A DNA stretch of 22,818 nt from an uncultured Atopobiaceae bacterium. Lineage in GTDB: Bacteria; Actinomycetota; Coriobacteriia; Coriobacteriales; Atopobiaceae. The position numbers and the translations under genes are program-made. The notes under the pieces were generated by a model. It was not told the origin of the DNA. It did not search any database and saw nothing but the letters and a program-made list of their open reading frames with translations. Positions 15,736 to 22,620 of this stretch are shown here, piece after piece; the stretch's first letter is position 1, and every line of letters begins with the position of its first letter. The DNA is taken from contig CANPVI010000006.1 in assembly GCA_947581665.1 (NCBI GenBank), forward strand, positions 1 to 22,818, in the 5' to 3' direction.

Positions 15736-17205
15736 TTAGGCGTCCTCTGTCGCCGTTGGCGGCTTGAAAAGATCTGTAATCTTCGGTTGGCTCGCGGCCT
15801 TGTTTTTCGCCCAGGCCTTCGCCTGCTCCTCGCTCTCCCCGTGGTACTTCATCCTGTATTCCCAATCTGCCATGAGGCCCTGGGAGACTTCCTGCATATC
15901 TTGTAGGCGCTCCGCCGCCTTGTCCTCGATGATGCTGTCGTCGAATGTGACTGTGATCTCCGCCTTCTCGTTTACGCTCGCGTTTGTGAAGGTGTTTGCC
16001 GCGTAAAGGATGGTTTCGATGAGCCCGACAAATACGCTCTCAATCAAAATCTCGTGCCGCTTGACGGTTCGGAACATGGCCGAGTTTTCGGATATGACCT
16101 GCGTCGCCGTTGCGATGCCGCCTGCCTCATAGCGGTAGCGGTTCTCCCCGAGCCCAACCTTCGTCGAAAGGATGTTGAGGGCGACGTTGAGCCCCTTCTC
16201 GAAGGCCTCCGCCCGTAATTCGCCCGTGCTCTCCTGGACGTATGGCTTATCGTCTCCGTTGATCGTTGTCCCCTTCGGGAACGTGTAAAATGCGACGTCG
16301 TTCGGGTCGAAGGTGGGCCGTTTTTCGCCGCCCTCGTCGATCGTGACGGCCTCCGCGCTTGCGTAAACGCGCTTGCGGCCGAGTTGGTACTCGCTCCCAA
16401 AACTGTCGAATATGAGATCGACCGTTTCGAGTTGGTCGATGGCGTTCGCAAATACGGAAACGCCGAGCGGGCTGTCGGGGTCGATGTTGTTTGCGATGTT
16501 CGGTTTGATCGGAAAGAACCACTTGCGGGGGCTGTGCGTATAGAAGGTGTAGGCGTCCGTGCTCTCGTCGTAGGTGATGTTCCCCGTATTGTTGACGGTG
16601 CCGGAAATGTTGTGAATCTCGTAATTTCCATCTTCGCCGATGAGGTGCATGGAAATGGAAATCTTTTTCCCGCGCCGCGTAACAAAGGCGCACTCCGAAA
16701 TCTCCCGATTGTCGATTGTGAAGGGGTAAATCTTCGTCCCGTTCACAAACTCAATTTTGACGGCCGCCGCATCCTTGCTCGCTATCTCTCCCGTGTCGCT
16801 GTCAAATTCGATGTTGTCTACGCGGACGACGAACGCTCCGAGCCCGAGCGCGAAGGCTTTTTCGAGGCCCTGGTTGGCCTCCTGCCAAAAGTCGTTGTTT
16901 TTGAAAATATCCTCGACGGCCGTCTGTGTTTTTGGGTCGGAAATAACGATGTCCGTCTTTTCGTTGATGAGGAGCGTCGCCCAGTCCTCGCAGATCGTTT
17001 TCGCCATGCCCGCCGTGCGCCTCCGCATGGGGATCCTTTTCTGCCCGTTGTAAAGCGAGTATTTGTGGAAGGAGCGTACATAGCCCCTGTACCAAGACAA
17101 CCAAGTCGCTTGGTAGGTTCGGAGCGTATCTCTTCCGAGGCTGTCAACCTTCATGCTTAAAAGGTCGGTTTTGTTGTATTTGGCGAAGATTTCTTCAAGC
17201 TTCAT
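15736..17205 (-). CDS. Portal protein (SPP1 gp6-like)
   Basis: A protein of 489 residues starting MKLEEIFAKYNKTD; its ATG overlaps the large terminase end by 11 bases. Characteristic features are the Trp/Tyr-rich N-terminal segment (TWLSWYRGYVRSFHKYSLYN, 34-53), MAKTICEDWATLLINEKTDI (67-86), an alpha/beta wing domain and the long C-terminal helix region (FVGLIETILYAANTF, then KAAERLQDMQEVSQGLMADW). Length is normal for this portal family. It should form the dodecameric ring at the unique vertex through which the terminase packages DNA. Confidence 0.9.
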   Translation of the reverse strand: MKLEEIFAKYNKTDLLSMKVDSLGRDTLRTYQATWLSWYRGYVRSFHKYSLYNGQKRIPMRRRTAGMAKTICEDWATLLINEKTDIVISDPKTQTAVEDIFKNNDFWQEANQGLEKAFALGLGAFVVRVDNIEFDSDTGEIASKDAAAVKIEFVNGTKIYPFTIDNREISECAFVTRRGKKISISMHLIGEDGNYEIHNISGTVNNTGNITYDESTDAYTFYTHSPRKWFFPIKPNIANNIDPDSPLGVSVFANAIDQLETVDLIFDSFGSEYQLGRKRVYASAEAVTIDEGGEKRPTFDPNDVAFYTFPKGTTINGDDKPYVQESTGELRAEAFEKGLNVALNILSTKVGLGENRYRYEAGGIATATQVISENSAMFRTVKRHEILIESVFVGLIETILYAANTFTNASVNEKAEITVTFDDSIIEDKAAERLQDMQEVSQGLMADWEYRMKYHGESEEQAKAWAKNKAASQPKITDLFKPPTATEDA

Positions 17206-18454
17206 ATAGCGATGCTCCTATGAGTAACTTTCCAAACGGCTCTATTGAGTATTCGAGCGCGTCGCAAGTGTCGATGTCGGATGTTCCATCGTCGAGGCGT
17301 TCATCGGTCTCGGACTTGGGGTTGTAGACGGCCTCGCTTAGTGCCCGTTCGAGAATTTCGTTCCCCGTCAAGATCAAAAAGCGCCGCCGCCCCATGAGCC
17401 TGTTTATCAACCGTATTCGTTCGATGATGGGGGTTTTGTAGGCGTTCCTTATGACGCATGGAAGGCTGTTTCTGATGGCCTTTTGTCTGAGCCCTGCGAT
17501 GAGGGTCTGCTCTGCGCTGTCTGCATACACGGTGATCCCGCGCCTTCCGAAGTCCGTATATATCTCCGTGACGAACTCCGCAAATTCTTCTTCGAGTTTC
17601 TGTGGCGTGATGATGCCTGTTATGCGGTGCGCCCGAAGGGGGACGGCGTATGTGAAGTTTGGCGTAAACCCCGTTGCTACAAATACGCTTGCCGATTTAT
17701 TCCCCCCGAAGTCTACGCCTATCGTAATCGTCGTGAGCGGCCTGTTGAACTTTTCAAGCGTCGTTCGGAACGATGCGGGGTTCTCTGCGAATGTCGGGAA
17801 ACACGAACCCTCTGCGGCGACCCAGCGCCCCCATATAAGGCGTTGCCCGTCCACGGTGCCCTGGTATTCTGCGCATAGGCTCTTGACGACGCCCTCGTCG
17901 AGGTAGGGGTTGTCGAATATGGTGTAGGGCTGATAGTAGACGTCTACGTTTGGATCGTCTATAAACTTCTTGACCCAGTGGTTCGGGCCCTTCGGGTTGC
18001 AGGTGCCGTCGAACCGACTGTATTTTTGATCGAGGCGGGATTTGAGGAGGTTGAATACCTCGGGGTTCCACTCCGCCATCTCGTCGCCGTAGACGTACTT
18101 GAATGACGCGCCTCTGATCTTCGATTGTTGGCTGACCTTCTCGGCGCCGAGGCAGTAAACCGTTTCCCCGAAAAGTCGGCAGGTATTGTCGCTCGATATT
18201 TTCCCGACGAGAGTCTCCGTGTAGAACTCCCGCATTGGCATGAGTACGTTTCGCTCGATCGTTGACTTCGTAACGCCAAGGATGATTGAAAGGCCCTCGC
18301 GCCCTATGCGCTCTCGGATCGCCATCGGGATGGTGTAAACCCTGTCAAGGTAGGTTTTCCCGCTTCGGGTGGCGCCGCTTTTTATGTTCCATCGGTGGGT
18401 ACCGTTGCGTATGAACTCCCTTTGCTTTGGTGTGAAGTCATTGAACGTCGCCAT
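17195..18454 (-). CDS. terL: Terminase large subunit
   Basis: A protein of 419 residues. I start it at ATG 18452-18454 (MATFNDFTPKQREF) because AAGGTGG sits about five bases upstream; an in-frame GTG three codons earlier is less well placed. ATPase motifs are visible: Walker A GATRSGKT (27-34), Walker B YVYGDEMAEW with Asp124/Glu125, and a coupling-motif-like DGTCNPKGPNHW. The C-terminal nuclease has acidic positions in GVDFGGNKSA (Asp248), ADSAEQ (Asp312) and DTCDALEYS (about 395-398), the RNaseH-fold triad. It resembles PBSX/phage terminase families. It cuts and pumps phage DNA with the small subunit, whose gene it overlaps by 17 bases. Confidence 0.94.
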   Translation of the reverse strand: MATFNDFTPKQREFIRNGTHRWNIKSGATRSGKTYLDRVYTIPMAIRERIGREGLSIILGVTKSTIERNVLMPMREFYTETLVGKISSDNTCRLFGETVYCLGAEKVSQQSKIRGASFKYVYGDEMAEWNPEVFNLLKSRLDQKYSRFDGTCNPKGPNHWVKKFIDDPNVDVYYQPYTIFDNPYLDEGVVKSLCAEYQGTVDGQRLIWGRWVAAEGSCFPTFAENPASFRTTLEKFNRPLTTITIGVDFGGNKSASVFVATGFTPNFTYAVPLRAHRITGIITPQKLEEEFAEFVTEIYTDFGRRGITVYADSAEQTLIAGLRQKAIRNSLPCVIRNAYKTPIIERIRLINRLMGRRRFLILTGNEILERALSEAVYNPKSETDERLDDGTSDIDTCDALEYSIEPFGKLLIGASLYEA

Positions 18455-18902
18455 CGCTTCCACCTTCTAAGTTGTCTGCGGCGGTGGCACGTTCTTTCAT
18501 GTGGCCGAGGATCTCGTCGAGGTGTTTGAGCTGTTCTGCGTCCCCAGCGACATCGAGTTTGTCTTTCTGCCCGAGGAGTTGCTTCCCAAGCCAAATGAGC
18601 ATTGTCGTGCTCCCGTTTTTGGCCTTTTCGTATTGCCATCGGCGGAGGCTTGCTTTGCCGTACTCCTGCCCTTTTTTTATGCACTCCGAAAAAGTCTCTT
18701 TGTTCGCCTTGCTTTTGAGGGTGTCAATATCGACGTCCAAAACGGCCGCGATCTCCTCCTCGGTGCAGAAACATTGGGCGAGGCTCTCGATGATCTCTTT
18801 CCCAAGATCGTTGATGACGAGCTTCGGCCTTCCTCGCGTTGGAACCTTGTTGAAGCACGCATCGGTTGTGATCTTTTTCTTTTGGTCGATTGTTCTCGCC
18901 AT
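18438..18902 (-). CDS. terS: Terminase small subunit
   Basis: A protein of 154 residues; ATG preceded by AGGAG at seven bases. The N-terminal part is basic (DQKKKITTDACFNKVPTRGR). A helix-turn-helix follows at about 41-63 (AQCFCTEEEIAAVLDVDIDT). Then come an oligomerisation-type helix (FSECIKKGQEYGKASLRRWQ) and TTMLIWLGKQLLGQKD, the hallmark stretch of small terminases of this type. An acidic C-terminus may contact the large subunit. It recognises the packaging site. It lies ten bases after the radical SAM gene and overlaps the large subunit gene. Confidence 0.9.
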   Translation of the reverse strand: MARTIDQKKKITTDACFNKVPTRGRPKLVINDLGKEIIESLAQCFCTEEEIAAVLDVDIDTLKSKANKETFSECIKKGQEYGKASLRRWQYEKAKNGSTTMLIWLGKQLLGQKDKLDVAGDAEQLKHLDEILGHMKERATAADNLEGGSDGDVQ

Positions 18903-18912
18903 CCTCCTACTC

Positions 18913-20226
18913 CTATTCCTTTAAGTCGAGCCAGTACCCCCCATGGCAACTCGTGCAACTTTGGGTGCACGGCTCAAATGTAACGTCGGTGTTGTATTTG
19001 TAGATGATGTCTCCGCTTGCGTCAACTCCATCCGGAAGGAGAACTTTCCCGAATTGCTTGTAGGGCGACTGTCCCATGTGTGGGGAGTTCCAAAGGTAGT
19101 GAAGGTAGTCCTTCATCGTCATGTCCATGTATTTCGCCCTGGCTTCGCTACTGCTGCAATTGTAGCCCTCTGCTGAGTGCCATTGGAACCCGTCGAGGAA
19201 ATACATATCCTTTTCGACGTCTGCCCATCGGACGGTTCCTCTTCTCTTGGCGACTTGGAGCGCGTAGGAGAAGTTTCCCCGCGAGTAGTCCCATTCGGGC
19301 GGAAGGCCGCAACAGCAACCGTTGTCGCTGACCTCCTTAAAGTGCGCATCCGAGACGTAGAACCTCATCCCGAGCTTGTCGCAAAGTTCCCGCATGGAAA
19401 GGATGTACCGCTCCTTGACCTTCCGATTGAGCCGAAGGTAGCCGCTCCCCATGCTGTACCGCCTGTAAAAGTCGAGGATGTCGAACCCCGCGACGTCGCT
19501 TATAACCTTGTAGTGTTCCTTCGCTTGGTTCGTCGCTCTCTGCTCGAGGCAGAAAAATTCCGTCGTGACCGCTGTCGCTCCTGCGGCGTGTGCTTCCTTG
19601 ATGAGATCGAGGTATGTTTTGTCGCTGACGCCGAGAATGAACGGCCGAAGGCGCAAAGTCGCGCCGCCCTTGTTGAGCTTCGTGTACTCCGCCATCGCGC
19701 GTAACCGTTCCTGGGGCGTCGGGACGCCGACCTCGATTTTGCGGGCCGCCTCGGGGTCGAGCGTGATGATGCTGAATTTCATGTTCCAGTTATCCTGGCC
19801 CCGGAATAGCTCGCGGTATTTCTCGTCGAAGAATACCCAGGCGCTCTTCGTCGAAAAGCAGATCGGGTAATTGATCGACTTGAAAAATTGGAGCATCTGA
19901 TAGGTGACGCCGTAGCGCTTCTCGAACCCGTCGAATTGGTCGGAGAGTCCTCCGTACTGTATCGGGCGCCGAGTTTTGATGTAGGGCCAAAATTGGCTCT
20001 TCGCCTCCCCCGTAAATATCTTCTTGACGCGCTCGACGTTTATGCTCTTGACGTTTTTTGCGAGGTAGTCGTCCTTGACTCTCCCGATGCCCCGTTGGTA
20101 TTGCGAAAAGCAGTAGACGCATCCGAATGAGCAGTTGCTGTAAGTGTCGAACGTAACGGGGAGCGAGCAGTCCGTGATCTCTCCCGTCCAGCGCGGGCTT
20201 CCGTAACCTTTTTCGATGCCGCTCAT
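18913..20226 (-). CDS. Radical SAM enzyme, SplB-like
   Basis: A protein of 437 residues starting at ATG 20224-20226 (MSGIEKGYGSPRW), which overlaps the upstream stop as ATGA and has AGGGGG five bases upstream. The radical SAM [4Fe-4S] motif is CSFGCVYC (Cys32, 36, 39), introduced by LPVTFDTYSN. Further along, FSIITLDPEAARKIEVGVPT and ERLRAM match the SplB/COG1533 (spore photoproduct lyase-like) pattern. Unusual additions are a CCC triplet at 304-306 and a C-terminal C-x3-C-x2-C (Cys420, 424, 427; CTQSCTSCHGG), which could bind a second cluster or metal. It is linked to the kinase-like and ParB-like genes. Substrate unknown; a base in DNA is plausible by family analogy. Queuosine-type or peptide-maturase roles are not supported by neighbours. 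Confidence 0.82.
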   Translation of the reverse strand: MSGIEKGYGSPRWTGEITDCSLPVTFDTYSNCSFGCVYCFSQYQRGIGRVKDDYLAKNVKSINVERVKKIFTGEAKSQFWPYIKTRRPIQYGGLSDQFDGFEKRYGVTYQMLQFFKSINYPICFSTKSAWVFFDEKYRELFRGQDNWNMKFSIITLDPEAARKIEVGVPTPQERLRAMAEYTKLNKGGATLRLRPFILGVSDKTYLDLIKEAHAAGATAVTTEFFCLEQRATNQAKEHYKVISDVAGFDILDFYRRYSMGSGYLRLNRKVKERYILSMRELCDKLGMRFYVSDAHFKEVSDNGCCCGLPPEWDYSRGNFSYALQVAKRRGTVRWADVEKDMYFLDGFQWHSAEGYNCSSSEARAKYMDMTMKDYLHYLWNSPHMGQSPYKQFGKVLLPDGVDASGDIIYKYNTDVTFEPCTQSCTSCHGGYWLDLKE

Positions 20227-20786
20227 ATTTCCCCCTGCAATACTTTCCACATCTCCTCGTAAGGGATGGCGTCTGTGTTGACGCGCCTCATCTTGACGCC
20301 TGCGGCGCGGAGCTTTTGGTGGCTCGCCTCCACGTCCTTCATTGATCGGAGGAGGTTCTCGGTCGAAAAGCTCTTGCCGCCGTTCCTTTCTAAAAGGAGC
20401 CGCATTGCGCTCTCAATCGTTCTGTGGAGAGAAATTCCGATGTACTCGTACCCGAGGATCTTCGCAAGGCCGTTGAGCCCATTCCCGAACGCGAAACTCT
20501 TCCCGTAGATAAACCCCTCAAAGATGATTGTCTCCGCGCGGAGTTTCCTGGCCGCGTAAACGATCGCGCTGACGACTTGCGCCTTCCCGGAAAAGAGGTC
20601 GCATCCGCCCGTCGTCTTGTCGTATCTGCCGAGGACGGCGATCTTCCTGTCTGCGCTGACATAGAACGGGAGTTCGGTCTCTCCGACCTTCTCAAATGTG
20701 AGCGCGAGCCCGTTGTGCTCTATAAACTGCCTGACGATGGTGGTTTTCCCCGAGGCGTTGGCGCCTCTAATTTGGAGTATCTTCAT
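20223..20786 (-). CDS. P-loop kinase-like NTPase
   Basis: A protein of 187 residues. Walker A is GANASGKT (8-15), preceded by the strand MKILQIR. A likely Walker B-like strand is ETIIFEGFIYGKS (about 84-96), and an Arg-rich lid-like helix (LHRTIESAMRLLLERN) follows, the general plan of small nucleotide or nucleic-acid kinases. An internal VLGRYDKTTGGCDLFSGKAQ is a distinctive conserved-looking block that might contact substrate. It overlaps the second ParB-like gene by 20 bases and the radical SAM gene by four, so the three are translationally coupled. The substrate is not evident: deoxynucleotide, modified base in DNA, or a signalling NTPase are all possible. Confidence 0.7.
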   Translation of the reverse strand: MKILQIRGANASGKTTIVRQFIEHNGLALTFEKVGETELPFYVSADRKIAVLGRYDKTTGGCDLFSGKAQVVSAIVYAARKLRAETIIFEGFIYGKSFAFGNGLNGLAKILGYEYIGISLHRTIESAMRLLLERNGGKSFSTENLLRSMKDVEASHQKLRAAGVKMRRVNTDAIPYEEMWKVLQGEI

Positions 20787-21378
20787 CGTCCGCGAAGGCC
20801 TCCCTGGCCATGAGCTCGCTTGTCCTGTAAACGACTTTGAGATCGCCTTCTTCTCGTAAAAGCGCTTTGAGCCGTTCCTCGTCCTCTTCGTGGAAGTAGA
20901 TGGTGATCCTGTGCGCCTTCAACTGCGCCTCTCCGATGTCCTCATAGCCTTCTTCGTCCCCGAACCCGTCGGGGGTAAAGTTCCCGGAAAGGCCGAGGAG
21001 CTCGACTTCGGAAAATCCGAGCTTGGAGAAGTCTGTCTCGGAGGCCTTCTGTATCTCGTCCACGAGCTTGTCGTAGTCCCACGTCGAGAGGGAGGCTGTT
21101 TTGTTGTCTGCGATGCGGTAGGCCCTCGCCTGTTCCTCTGTCAGCCAGTCCGCGACGGAGACGGGAACCTCTTTATAGCCGAGCTTCTTTGCCGCCTTAT
21201 AGCGTGTATGGCCGACGATGATGACGCCGTTCTTATCAACGACTATCGGCTGTTGCCACCCGAATTGCTGAATGCTTTCCGCGAGTGCGTCAATACCCGC
21301 GTCGTTGGTGCGCGGGTTATTCTCGTAGGGCTTGATTGTGTCGATCGAAACGTATGTCGCCTTCTCGATGTTTTTCAC
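20767..21378 (-). CDS. ParB/sulfiredoxin-fold protein, paralogue 2
   Basis: A protein of 203 residues with a GTG start overlapping the upstream stop (GTGA). The ParB N-terminal-like domain shows NNPR (20-23), GWQQPIVVD (40-48), GHTRYKAA (56-63) and RIADNKTA (88-95), the phosphate/nucleotide-binding boxes of the ParB/Srx fold. The C-terminal part (HRITIYFHEEDEERLKALL) is a small alpha/beta module similar to that of its neighbour. It lacks the ParB helix-turn-helix and no ParA gene is nearby, so classical chromosome partitioning is unlikely. Phage proteins of this kind occur near terminase or DNA-modification genes; activity (nuclease, NTPase or phosphotransferase) cannot be told from sequence. 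Confidence 0.8.
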   Translation of the reverse strand: MKNIEKATYVSIDTIKPYENNPRTNDAGIDALAESIQQFGWQQPIVVDKNGVIIVGHTRYKAAKKLGYKEVPVSVADWLTEEQARAYRIADNKTASLSTWDYDKLVDEIQKASETDFSKLGFSEVELLGLSGNFTPDGFGDEEGYEDIGEAQLKAHRITIYFHEEDEERLKALLREEGDLKVVYRTSELMAREAFADDEDTPN

Positions 21379-21965
21379 TTGTCCGCCTCCATGTTGACGA
21401 GAATATCTGTAAATTGGTAGCTATCCCTCACGGGGCCGTCCAAATGGAGAAGGCGCTCAATCCAAAGGCGCTCTGCCTCGGTCTTGTATGTGATGATGAC
21501 GCGCTTTGCCTTCGGCCCGCTCTTTTCCTCGGGGGGTTCGTCGTCTCCCATGAGGTCGTCGAGTTTCGAGGGTTCCTTGAAGGCGTCGATCTCTGCCTGG
21601 GTGAAGCCGAACAGGGTCATGTCCGTTTCCCCGAGCGCTTCGATCTCGACGCCGAGCTTTGTGAAGTCCCAATCGGAAAGGTCTGCGGTCTTATTGTCCG
21701 CGATCCTGTAAGCGGTCGCCTGCTCTTCCGTGAGGTCGGCCGCGATCTTGACGGGGATCTTTTTGAGCCCGAGTTTTAACGCCGCTTTGTAGCGCGTGTG
21801 TCCCGCAATGATGACGCCTTCGCGGTCGATGACGATGGGCTGTTGCCAGCCAAACTCCTTGATGCTGTTCGCCGTCGCCTCGACGCCTTCATCGTTGTAG
21901 CGGGGGTTGTTCCAATAGGGCTTGACGCTTGCGACGTCAACCCATTCGATCTTAAATTCTTCCAT
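21375..21965 (-). CDS. ParB/sulfiredoxin-fold protein, paralogue 1
   Basis: A protein of 196 residues; ATG with GGAGG five bases upstream, first gene after the putative late promoter. Boxes are NNPR (19-22), GWQQPIVID (39-47), GHTRYKAA (55-62) and RIADNKTA (87-94), aligning without gaps to the following paralogue over about 95 residues. The C-termini are related but more diverged (RVIITYKTEAERLWIERLL here). The pair looks like an old tandem duplication maintained as two genes, perhaps forming a heteromer or with divided functions. Neither has a partition helix-turn-helix. The 107-base leader before this gene carries two hairpins. Confidence 0.8.
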   Translation of the reverse strand: MEEFKIEWVDVASVKPYWNNPRYNDEGVEATANSIKEFGWQQPIVIDREGVIIAGHTRYKAALKLGLKKIPVKIAADLTEEQATAYRIADNKTADLSDWDFTKLGVEIEALGETDMTLFGFTQAEIDAFKEPSKLDDLMGDDEPPEEKSGPKAKRVIITYKTEAERLWIERLLHLDGPVRDSYQFTDILVNMEADK

Positions 21966-22001
21966 GTGTTCCTCCGCGTCTTTCTCGTCTCCCTCCTTTA
22001 A

Positions 22002-22027
22002 GGGGCGGAAGCCGAAGCCGCCGCCCC
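22002..22027 (-). promoter_or_regulatory. Strong hairpin with UUCG tetraloop in the late leader
   Basis: On the minus strand GGGGCGG (22021-22027) pairs with CCGCCCC (22002-22008). The 12-base interior can add GGC/GCU closed by a C(UUCG)G tetraloop, a very stable RNA loop. It lies in the leader of the late transcript, about 36 bases before the first start codon, and is not followed by a T-run, so termination is unlikely. A role in mRNA stability or leader control is possible. Confidence 0.55.
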
Positions 22028-22043
22028 GCGGAAAGGAGGAACT

Positions 22044-22072
22044 ATGGTCGGAAAGAAATCTGAAACGACCAT
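22044..22072. repeat. Inverted repeat at the expected late transcript 5' end
   Basis: ATGGTCG (22044-22050) and CGACCAT (22066-22072) are perfect 7-base inverted arms with a 15-base loop. The outer arm begins at the base I predict as the transcription start, so the late RNA could begin with a 5'-terminal stem. Alternatively it is an operator. Confidence 0.45.
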
Positions 22073-22078
22073 GTGCAC

Positions 22079-22107
22079 ATTATATCGGAAATTCGTTTCC
22101 GAAATCG
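22079..22107 (-). promoter_or_regulatory. Putative late promoter
   Basis: A perfect -10 box TATAAT occupies 22079-22084 on the minus strand. The -35 position (22102-22107, CGATTT with a 17-base spacer) is poor, as in activator-dependent promoters. The spacer is filled by a perfect inverted repeat. Expected transcription start is near 22072, giving a leader of about 107 bases before the first ParB-like gene. It lies just after a terminator and before an unbroken run of 24 minus-strand genes, so it probably drives the whole late operon. Confidence 0.65.
22085..22102. repeat. Inverted repeat in the promoter spacer (operator candidate)
   Basis: TCGGAAA (22085-22091) and TTTCCGA (22096-22102) are perfect inverted arms around TTCG. 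The repeat abuts the -10 box and fills the spacer. A related GGAAACG/CGTTTCC element occurs upstream of the regulator gene, so this may be a protein-binding site. Confidence 0.5.
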
Positions 22108-22113
22108 CCCACA

Positions 22114-22145
22114 TTTTCTGTACTGCTGTATAACTTTTCTGTACT
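22114..22145. promoter_or_regulatory. Paired direct repeats upstream of the late promoter (activator sites)
   Basis: The 11-base word TTTTCTGTACT occurs at 22114-22124 and 22135-22145, exactly 21 bases apart, two helical turns. Relative to the predicted start these span about -42 to -52 and -63 to -73, where transcription activators bind. The adjacent regulator gene is a natural candidate for the protein that binds here. Binding is inferred, not shown. Confidence 0.55.
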
Positions 22146-22162
22146 CGGCTCGATTTAAGCCG

Positions 22163-22186
22163 AAAAAACGCCCACTCAGGGCGTTT
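22163..22186 (-). terminator. Rho-independent terminator after the regulator gene
   Basis: On the minus strand AAACGCCC-TGAGT-GGGCGTTT forms a perfect 8-base stem with a 5-base loop, ending in a run of six T. It lies 31 bases after the regulator stop. A second short inverted repeat (TCGGCT/AGCCGA, 22145-22163) follows directly. It should insulate the late promoter from upstream transcription. On the plus strand the T-run is weak. Confidence 0.85.
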
Positions 22187-22216
22187 CTCTTCGTTCCTCG
22201 GTAAATTCCCCGAGCT

Positions 22217-22579
22217 CTATATGAACCCGATTTTGCGGGCTATTTTCTCGGCAATTTCGATTGCCTCCGTTCTCCAATTCTGAATTGTGCCGTATGAGAC
22301 GCCGACTTTGTGCATGACTTCGGCGCGGCTGATCCGCTTGAAGAAATACATTTCGATAAATCGCCCCTGCGAATCGTCTTTGATGTCGAAGTAAAAATGT
22401 GTGAGCTCCGCAACCTTGATCGCCTTCGGAACGTCGTCCATTGTGATGATCTCGTATGCGCCCGTCTCCGGACATAGCATAATTCCGCCGCCCCGAAGAT
22501 CGGGCGACTCCGTGTATTTCTTAAAGCTCTTGTATCCGTAGAGGGCGTTTAATACTCTACTCTTTTCTGCCTCTGTCAT
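22217..22579 (-). CDS. ArpU/RinA-like late transcription regulator
   Basis: A protein of 120 residues from ATG 22577-22579 (MTEAEKSRVLNALYGYKSFK), chosen because GAGG lies six bases upstream; an in-frame TTG eleven codons earlier lacks a ribosome site. The C-terminal 40 residues (RISRAEVMHKVGVSYGTIQN, then WRTEAIEIAEKIARKIGF) form a sigma-70 region 4-like helix-turn-helix typical of the ArpU/RinA family of phage late-gene regulators. These are normally encoded just before the packaging genes and activate the late operon. Here the gene ends at a terminator and the predicted promoter with paired upstream repeats follows, which fits that role. The N-terminal half has no motif I recognise. Confidence 0.72.
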   Translation of the reverse strand: MTEAEKSRVLNALYGYKSFKKYTESPDLRGGGIMLCPETGAYEIITMDDVPKAIKVAELTHFYFDIKDDSQGRFIEMYFFKRISRAEVMHKVGVSYGTIQNWRTEAIEIAEKIARKIGFI

Positions 22580-22620
22580 GCGGCGCCTCGGGCTGATTTG
22601 CGGTGAGCTCAAACATGGCG

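Noticed and set aside
20767..21965. ParB-like genes as a plasmid-style partition system
   Set aside because: No ParA-type ATPase, no parS-like repeats and no ParB helix-turn-helix were seen; the kinase-like neighbour lacks the ParA deviant Walker motif.
22001..22072. Leaderless-looking 24-codon ATG frame beginning at the predicted late transcription start
   Set aside because: It has no ribosome site, an Ala/Pro/Ser-rich low-complexity product, and runs through the GC-rich hairpin; it is more likely leader RNA than a gene.
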